Shown piece by piece: positions 22,201 through 31,200 of a stretch of DNA of 40,407 nucleotides. A program made the position numbers and the translations under genes. Under the pieces are notes generated by a model, which was not told where the DNA came from, did no database searches, and worked only from the letters and a program-made list of their open reading frames with translations. The stretch covers positions 1 through 40,407 of the forward strand of contig JAEZXR010000005.1 in assembly GCA_023419605.1 (NCBI GenBank), given 5' to 3'. The first letter of the stretch is position 1, and each line of letters opens with the position of its first letter. Source of the stretch: Bacillota bacterium. Its GTDB lineage: Bacteria > Bacillota > Clostridia > Acetivibrionales > JAEZXR01.

Positions 22201-25200
22201 GGGCTTTGCGGCTGTTCGCTTCATTTTTTTCCCCTGCTTGTTCAATTCTTCCGCCAGAAACACGGAAAATTCCATGAGGGTCGGATAATCATAGACCCTG
22301 GTTGCTCCAATGGAAGTACCATAGCGTTTATTGATTTCCTTAATCCATTCCACGCCAATGATCGAATCCAAACCCATTTCAATGAACTTTTTATCCATTT
22401 CAACCTCGCTTTGCTTCATGTACAAAGCTTCTGCCAGACTCACTGCCAGGTCCTCCTGTAAATCCTCCGGCAGAACTGCCCCTTTCATGCCGGCTGCATC
22501 TTCTGCTTCATCGGTTATCGTCGGCTCTGACGTCAATAGGCCGATAGCAGGCACTGCAGCAGGCTCTTGTGCTCGTACCGCTATCGGTATATCGCACAAT
22601 GTTTGCTTATCTGCTAAAGCACGCAGGGGAATTCCCCGGGGTTTTTCCTTAATACCCCCGCCGAAGGTTTCTGAAATGGCCGTGTCCGGTACAGGAGCTG
22701 CCGTAGCTGGAAGCGAAACCGGGATTGCTTCCAGGACGGGAGAAACATCTGGCTGGGGTATCCAGTAATGCTCTCTGGCAAAGGGGTAGGTTGGCAGATG
22801 AATTCTATAGGGTCTGGAATCACCGTACAGCAGCTTCCAATCCAGCTCATATCCCTGGCAATAAAGGTCGGCGAAAGCAAGAAGGATGTCTCTGTATCGA
22901 TCCGGGTCCTCCTGCAAAGACAGAACTTCCTTGAACATATGATCTGCAAGCTGATACATCGCTTTTTGGCCGGTAAACTCCTTTACAACCTGGCCTTTAA
23001 ACACGTTCGGCAATTTTTCATTTCCGCCTGCTTGTTTTAATGCAGGGATAGCATCGCACCGGTCACGGACTACTACTGCACAGCGGAAATTAAAATGCTG
23101 CCTGCCTTCCAGCAAGGTATAGCTAATCTGTGACAAGCTGTAGCTCTCCGATGCTTTATCCTCCAGTACAGCAATTAAATCACGGAGCTTTTCCTGCAAA
23201 GCTGCCTGAGTTTTGGCGGAAAGTGCCAGTACATGGTAAGGCGACTGTTTTACGGATCCTCTGCCCGTATCTTCACAAAAGCTTTGAACAACCATATGCG
23301 CATTGGTTCCACTCATTCCAAAAGCACTTACCGCACCCATTCGATTTTTTCCGTCATGCCCCGGCCAGAGCTTTTTCGATTTATTTACATAGAAAGGGCT
23401 GTCCTTCCAATGGATATATGGATTTTCCTGCTCGCAATGGAGGCTTGGAGGAATCACCCTATGACGAAGCGCCTGTACCAGGCAGATAAGGCTGACTAAG
23501 CCGGAAGCGGCAAAAGTATGCCCGAAATTGGTTTTGGTAGAAGTAACTGCCAAATAACCGCACTTTTGCGTATACGCCTTGAATGCATCCCTCAAAGCAT
23601 TCACTTCTACAGGATCACCTAACTTTGTACCGGTTCCGTGGGTCACAACATATTCGATTTCCTCCGGGTTAATCTTATATCGGGTATAAACAGCTCTAAT
23701 AAGCTCGGTCTGTGCAACTCCGCTTGGGGCGGTAATTCCATTTGTTTTGCCGTCGTAGTTAACCCCGCTTCCTGTGACAACTGCATAAATGGGATCGCCG
23801 TCCGCTCTTGCCTGCGACAATCTTTTGAACACCACTGCGGAAACCGCTTCTCCGGGAGCCAAGCCATTCGCACGCTGGTCAAAGGTAAAACATTTACCGT
23901 CCGGGGACAGCATTCCTGCCTGCTCCATACCTGCAAAGGTTTCGGGAATCAGCATCAAGTTGATTCCGGCAGCGATGGCGGTATCACACTCATGACAGCG
24001 CAAGCTCAAAATCGCCTGATGTGCAGCCACTAAACCGGAAGAACACGCTGTATCAATTGCCATTACAGGGCCGTTAAGATTCAGGAAGTAGGCCAGTCGT
24101 GACGCCAGGACTGCATTGTGGTTGGACGTGATACTGCCCTTTTCCTTGACAAGCCACTGGTACTCTCCCTGTTCCACGCCGACGAACATACCGATACGAT
24201 TGTGTTTCACTTGCGCGGCACCATATCCTGCATCTTCCAGGGCCTTCCATGCTTCTTGCAGTAGAAGCCGCTGTCTTGGATCCATCAGGGTTGCTTCTTT
24301 GGGTGAAATTTCAAAGAACTGGGGATCAAATTCTCTTACGCCCGGAATACAGCCGCACCATTTGCAGCTTATCTTTCCGTGCTCCGTACCGGAATTGCCA
24401 CCGTATTGGCGCCAGTCCCAGCGATCGGAAGGAACCTCCTTGACCGTATTCCGTCCATCAATAAGAATTTTCCACATCTCGTCGATATTTCTTGCTTCGG
24501 GAAAGCGTCCGCTCATGCCGATAATCGCGATGGGTTCGGGAACGTCCGGTGGAATATTTCCAGCAGGAGGCTGGCTGGCTCTGGCTGAAAGCTTGAATTT
24601 TGCTGCCTTGCGTTGATTCGATACATATGCAGTAAGCATTTTTTCCGGATTTGCCTCTTTCGAAGAGGGTTCCTTATAGAACTCTTGAAGAATATCCGAA
24701 TGCTCCTTCAAGAAATATCGCAGTAATTTCCCAATGGTGGAATGTCCATAAAATAGCGAGGGGGTAATTTCAATTTCATAGTGACAGGTCAATAATTTTG
24801 CAAATTCCCCTAAGCTGATGGAATCAAATCCGAAGTCGGTTAAATTTTCATCCAGCCCCAATGAAGCACGGGAAATTTTAAGCAACTGGTGAATTAGCTC
24901 CTTCAAATCCCATTCCAAACACTGTTCCACGCTCCAGTCCTTCATTTCGGGCCGTCTTCCCTTGCCAGGAACAGGAGAAGCGAAGGCGGATTCTCGGTTC
25001 AGTCCTAAAAAATTCCGTATTCTGTCGTTCTGTCCCACCAATACCAAATGCTGCGTGCCCTTCTGTGCCAAAATACGTTCAAACACAGTAAAACCTTCCT
25101 CTTTTTCCAATAAACGCTGCCCGCTTGATTTCAGGTATGTTTCGGTACTCTCCATATCACCAGCCTGCATTCCGTCAGAGTTCCATAAAGGCCACTGAAT

Positions 25201-28200
25201 CGCAAGGACTTTATTCTTGTGCGGAAGATATTGTGCAAACGCCAATTGAAAGCGATTTCCTATGGCGTAATCGCAGGAACCGAAATCACCTAAAATCGCC
25301 GAGGAGGAAGAAAAATAGCAAACAAAGTCAAGGGAGGCTTCCCTGAAGATCTCATCCAGCACAAGTGTACCTGAGATTTTAGCAGACAGTACCTGCTCAA
25401 ATGCGAGAATATCCTTCGCAAGGATATTTTCACGGCTTGAAATCCCTGCGGCGTGAATAACCCCATGAACCTTTCCCAGATGCTCCTGCGCCCGATACAA
25501 TTCCTCTCTCATACGAACTGAATCGCAAACATCCGATTGTACATACAGGACCCGGCTTCCCATAGCCTCCAGTGCTTTTATTTTTTGCCGCTTTTCGGCA
25601 TCCACCGGCGAGCGTCCGGTCAGGATTAAATTTACAGAATATTTCTGTGCAAAATATTGGGCAAAAAGAAATCCAAGGCCGCCGCACCCCCCTGTAATAA
25701 GGTAGGTTCCTCCTGGCTTCAGCAGGACTTCCCCAGGATGCAGCGTGACAGGATGAAGCCTGCAAACATGCCGCTTTCCGTTTTGGTACAGGGCACTTTG
25801 GAGTTTTTGCGTTTGCAACTCTGCCCAGAGTTTTTGCGCAAAGTCCTTTAAGGCAGCATCTTTTTCCTGCACTACGGTTTTCTGGCAAATAACTGCAGTC
25901 TGAGTATTGGGCATCACCCGGCCCAATGAGCGCTCAAACCCACCCCATGCATCCAGATAACAACGCTCCAGTTCCGTTTCGAATTGAGCGGCCAATAGCA
26001 AACGACGTACGGGCAGCTTTGCAGCAGCTACTGCATGAAGAATATGAAAGATTTCGGAATACTCCTGAATGAGGCCGGTATCCTCAAAGGCCCACAGATA
26101 AATTATTGCGTCTGCTTCACCATAATCCTGGCGGATACTGTTGAAAGTTTTTATATACGCATCGGGGGTATCTGTACAAATGCCGTATTCCTCCCTGGAA
26201 TGTTTTCGGTAAGCTGTTTCTCTGGCAATGAAGATGACTTTCATTTCACTGTTCAACCCTTTAAGGGTTTCCGCGACCGTCTCCTGGTTCTCCCTACCGG
26301 AAAGGAAACAAATCAAGGTTTTAATCTCCAATGGGAAAGCTGGCTTCAAGGCCTCTTCCTGCCAGACTTCCTCAAAGGTCATGATCTCCGAAGCCTCCGG
26401 CACGGAAGCCGCCCGGGAAGCTGTATGCCTTACTTTTAAGCGGCGTTTCAAGCTTTCGTCCGTATCTTTTTTTGCTGTCCTTTCATTGGCAGAAGGATTC
26501 TCAGTCTCAGGTACCCAATAGCGTTCCTTTGCAAAGGGATAGGTCGGAAGACTGATGCGGCGAGGTTTTACAGTAGGATAGACCTTGTTCCAGTCTATAG
26601 CCAATCCCTTCACCCACAGCCCTAATAGCTTTTCATATTTTCCTTTGTAAATCCAGGAATCTACGGCATTTTGCAGGTCCTTATCCAGAGAGAAATCAGA
26701 TATGATTTCCCTGTTTTTCCGTACCTGGTCGTAGTATAGGTTTGTCCTGTCTTCTTTGCCCTCTACAAACCCCAGCAGCTTTTCCTCCAGATCTTGCATT
26801 GATTCCGTGAGGATGCCCAGACGCTCTTCCATCGCATCACGACCAACCTGGAGGGTATAGGCGATATCCTGCAAACTGCTTTCGTGAAGCTTTTGCTTCC
26901 GGATAAAGTGCAGCAACTGCTGCGCCTGGTCTTTAAGCTGCTTTTCATTCCTGGCGGACAACACGATCATTGCAGGGGTTCTGGAATTTCCCGAAATTTC
27001 CGATGTGTCTCGGTTTGGCGGAATATATTCCTCCAGCACGATATGGGCATTGGCACCTCCAAATCCGAAGGAACTTACACCCGCCCTGCGGGGAAGATTT
27101 CTGCCGCTCTCATCCTGTATCGCTTTCCAGTCCTCTGTCTCACGAACAATGTAAAAGGGGCTGTCTTCAAGATGAATATACGGATTAAGGGTATCGCAGT
27201 GAAGACTTTTGACTAAGGTTTTGTATTTAAACTGCAATAAAACTTTAATGACACCTGCCACTCCTGCTGCTAGCTCCAGATGGCCGATGTTGGTCTTTAC
27301 AGAGCCTATTCCGCAGCGCGGACCGATGGTTGCGGAATCTTCCGGGAATGGATGCAGCTTTTTAAAAGCTGCCTTCAAACTGTTGATTTCAATGGGATCA
27401 CCCAGCTCGGTACCGGTTCCGTGTGCTTCAATATAGCTTACGGTCCTCGGGTCGATTCCCGACCTGGTATATGCGGATACCAATAATTCCACCTGTGCCT
27501 TTGGGTTGGGCGCTGTCAGTGAACTGGCACGGCCCCCGTGATTTTCAGCAGTTCCCCGGATCAATCCGTAAATATGATCTCCTGCGGCCTCAGCATCCGA
27601 AAGCTTTTTTAAAAAAAGCATCCCTACACCTTCACCGCGTACATAACCATTGGCCTTATCCGAAAAAGCCTTGCACCGTCCGTCCTCACAGAGCATACCC
27701 GCTTTGCTGAAGCTGATATAAACCTCTGGAGTAATGAGGGTATTTACGCCGCCTGCAATGGCCATATTGCAGGTTCCGTCAGTAATGGCACTTACAGCCC
27801 GGTGAAGTGCGATTAATGAACTGGAGCAGGCTGTTTCAATGGGTTCGCTGGGACCGTGGAGATTCAAAAAATAACTCATCCGGTTGGGACCCACAGAGGG
27901 TGCCATACCAGTAGAAGAGTAGGCTTCCACAGGTATGTTTGCACGGGAAATCAACCCGTTATAGCCGCTCAACGTGGTGCCCACGAAAATAGCCGTCTGG
28001 GTTCCCGAAAGACTTTGAGGCGAATAGCCGGCGTCTTCAATTACCTTCCATACATAGGTCATCAACAGGCGTTGCTGGGGGTCCATTAACTCGGCTTCCT
28101 TGGGTGAAATACCAAAGAATAGCGGATCAAATTCATCAACACCTTCAATAAATCCCCCCCATTTGATATTCGTTTTATTTGCTTCCTTGAATGGATCACC

Positions 28201-31200
28201 GTAATAGGACTTCCAATCCCACCGGTCTTTTGGAATTTCAGAAATACAATCCCTGCCTTCTGCAAGGTTTTCCCAAAACGCAGGTATATCCTTTGCTTGC
28301 GGAAATATACCGCTGATTCCCACAATGGCAATGGGCTCAGGAATCGTCAGCCGTGCTGCCGTTGCAGGTATGGCCGGTTTTCCTGTAAAACCGACTCCGC
28401 GCCTTGGATGAGGAGGAATCGGCATTTCACCGCCTTTTCGCTGCAACGCGTACCCACGGGATTCCACTTCCGGCATTTTGGAAATCTCAGGAGCTGACCG
28501 GGTTGCAAATATGTGTGGGTATTCCTCAGACAGGTATTTTGCCAAACAACGCAGGGTCGGATATTCAAAAAATAGAGTTGGAGCCAATTCGAGGGCATAG
28601 ATACCATTAAGATGATTGGCAAATTCAGTAAAGGAAATTGAATCAAGTCCATATTTCCCCAACTCGGTGTCGACATTTATTTCTTCTGTTTTAAGCTTGA
28701 ATAATAGGGCTGCTGTTCGCAGCAAAACCTCCTGTACTTTATCCGCCGAGCTGTCGGAGGGCGCTTGTGTTAATGTTTCCGTAATAGAGGGTGCAGCTTT
28801 GGAAAGCAGCTTTTGCTTTATTTGTCTGTCACTGCCTTCTATTACAAGCACCTGTTCCCTTCCAAGGGTAAGACATTGATAGAAGGCCCTGACCCCGTTT
28901 TCGGTCGTCAGAGGAATCATACCTGTCCTTTTTTCCAGCAGCACTTGCCATTTTTCCTTTAGGTGCATTCCCCCCTCTTTCCACAGGGGCCAGTTGATGG
29001 ACAAGGTTTGGCCCTGACGCTGGTTTGCCGCCGCCAGTTTGCTGCGATAGGCAGCATAAGCATCCATAAAAGCATTGGCAGCGGCGTAATCCGCCTGCCC
29101 TATGTTGCCCAATCCCCCTGCCAGGGAGGAAAAGAATACAAAGAAGTCCAGGCAAATGTCCTTGCTTGCCATATCCAGGTTCACTACCCCCGAAACTTTC
29201 GGGGCCAAAACTTCCAATATCTCTTCCTTGTTCTTTCTTATAATGAAGCTATCGCTGATGATACCTGCACTGTGTATAATTCCATGGAGAGTCCCAAATT
29301 CCCGGGTAATACCCTGAATCAAGGCTTCAACAGCTTCCTTGCGAGTCACGTCCACCTGTCTGTAGTGGGGTTTCGCTCCTAAAGCCTCCAATTCTTCAAG
29401 CTTTATCCTTTTCTCCTCACTTATATCCGATCTACCGACGAGAATAAGCGTTGCCTCCCCGGTTTTACGTGCGATTTCTTCAGCAAAAATCAGTCCCAGT
29501 CCTCCGGCCCCTCCTGTAATAAGGTATACTCCCTGTTCTCTCCAGGGAAGACTTGTTGTTGTACCCTGGGAGACTTTAATTTCACTCCATCCGGCAACCA
29601 GGCATTTTCCGTTTTTATACCGGATTTCCATATCCATGGGGCTACGGCTGCACTTCTCCAGTTTTTTCCGGATACCCTCGGCTGTTTCCCCTGCTTCCAC
29701 TATAATCAACTGCCCCGTCACTTGAGGATTCTCGAGGCGTACGGTTTTTAAAAACCCGGAAAGCCCCCGCAAAAGCAACTGCTTGCTCTGATTGGAAATC
29801 ACAATCTGGATCAGTGTTTTTCCTGAAGATGTTTTATCGAGGAGACTTTGAATTTCTTCAAAGACTTGAACCGCACAGTCTTGGAAGTACTCTTCAACCC
29901 TTTCGCTTTTTGACGGCAGCGACAGAAAACGGCACTCCTGTGCAGTTCCCTTCATTTTGTTTTCCATGCTTTTAGCATCAATACCTTCTAAACCACAGAG
30001 TATTGCCAAATGCCGTTCGTACGTCATATCTGCTGCTTCACCATCGGTATCCTTCTCTTCCCAGCAGGGTTCAAGCAGCAGCATATCCCGAGCAGGCGAA
30101 AATCCTGCCGAAAGCGTTTTGTTTTCCAGCACTCTGGTGGTAAACCCTTTCATCCTTACGCAAACCCGGCCATGGGAATCACATAAATGGATATCCATTT
30201 TTTGTGTTCTTTCATTCACCCGGTGTCCTTCACTAGGCTGGATCCATGCCCACATTTCAGGGGCGCAGGCTGCAAAGATTTCAATTTCCTCCAGAGCAAA
30301 AGGCAATGCGGGTTTGGAAGGATGGAGGGTATCTGACTGTGAATTGAACAGTAAGCCCATGGATGCCTGTAATGCAGAGTCCATCATGCTCGGGTGCAGC
30401 ACAAACTGATCCTTTGTACCTGAAACGGAGGAGGGCAGGCAAAGTTTAGCCAGAACTTGTCCCTGGCTTGCATACACTGTATCCACCCCTTGGAATCCTG
30501 TACCCAGATGGAATCCCAGACTTTTATAGATTTCATACAATTGCCCGGCAGATAGTGCAGACGGATGGAACTGCGCTTTCAGGGCCTCTATATCCAGAGT
30601 CGGAGCTTCATCGGCAGAAAAAGGCAGAGCATTCCCCTGACTGTGGATGAAGGGTTGCATTTCATCCTCTTCCGTATTGCTGTAAATTTCGTAGAAAATC
30701 CTGCCATCCGCTTCAAGAGAGAGTCCGATCTGTACCCGTACAGGCTGTTCTGCTACAGTAATCGGCTGAATCCACACAATGTTTGTAAGCTTGATTCCTG
30801 CCGGGTGGGCTTCGGAAGCCCCCATCAATTGGCTTACTGCAGCCCTTGCCATTTCCAGGTACGCTACCCCTGGCAAAATACGCTGTCCCTGTACAACGTG
30901 ATCTGCCAAAAAAAACTCCGCTCCGGTGAAGGTTGAACTAAAACGATATTCCGACAAATCCGAAGTGTTTTGGTGTACCAAAGGGTGAATACCGACAGCT
31001 CCCATTAAATTTACTCCAGCACCCGTCTCTATTCCCTTCTCCGGCATCCAGAAGCGCTCTCTGCTGAAAGGATAGGTAGGCAGTGAAATCCGTGGTGAGA
31101 CATCTCCTTTATAGAACAGACTCCAGTCCGTCGCAAACCCTTGGGACCATAATTCTGCAATTTTTCGCAGTTGACCCTTTTCAATCCATCGAGCAACAGT

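Noticed and set aside
24116..24616. Plus-strand open frame of 166 codons, the longest on that strand
   Set aside because: It lies fully antisense to the third ketosynthase of PKS-2, whose catalytic motifs are intact, and its translation shows no recognisable domain. The other plus-strand frames are shadows in the same way.
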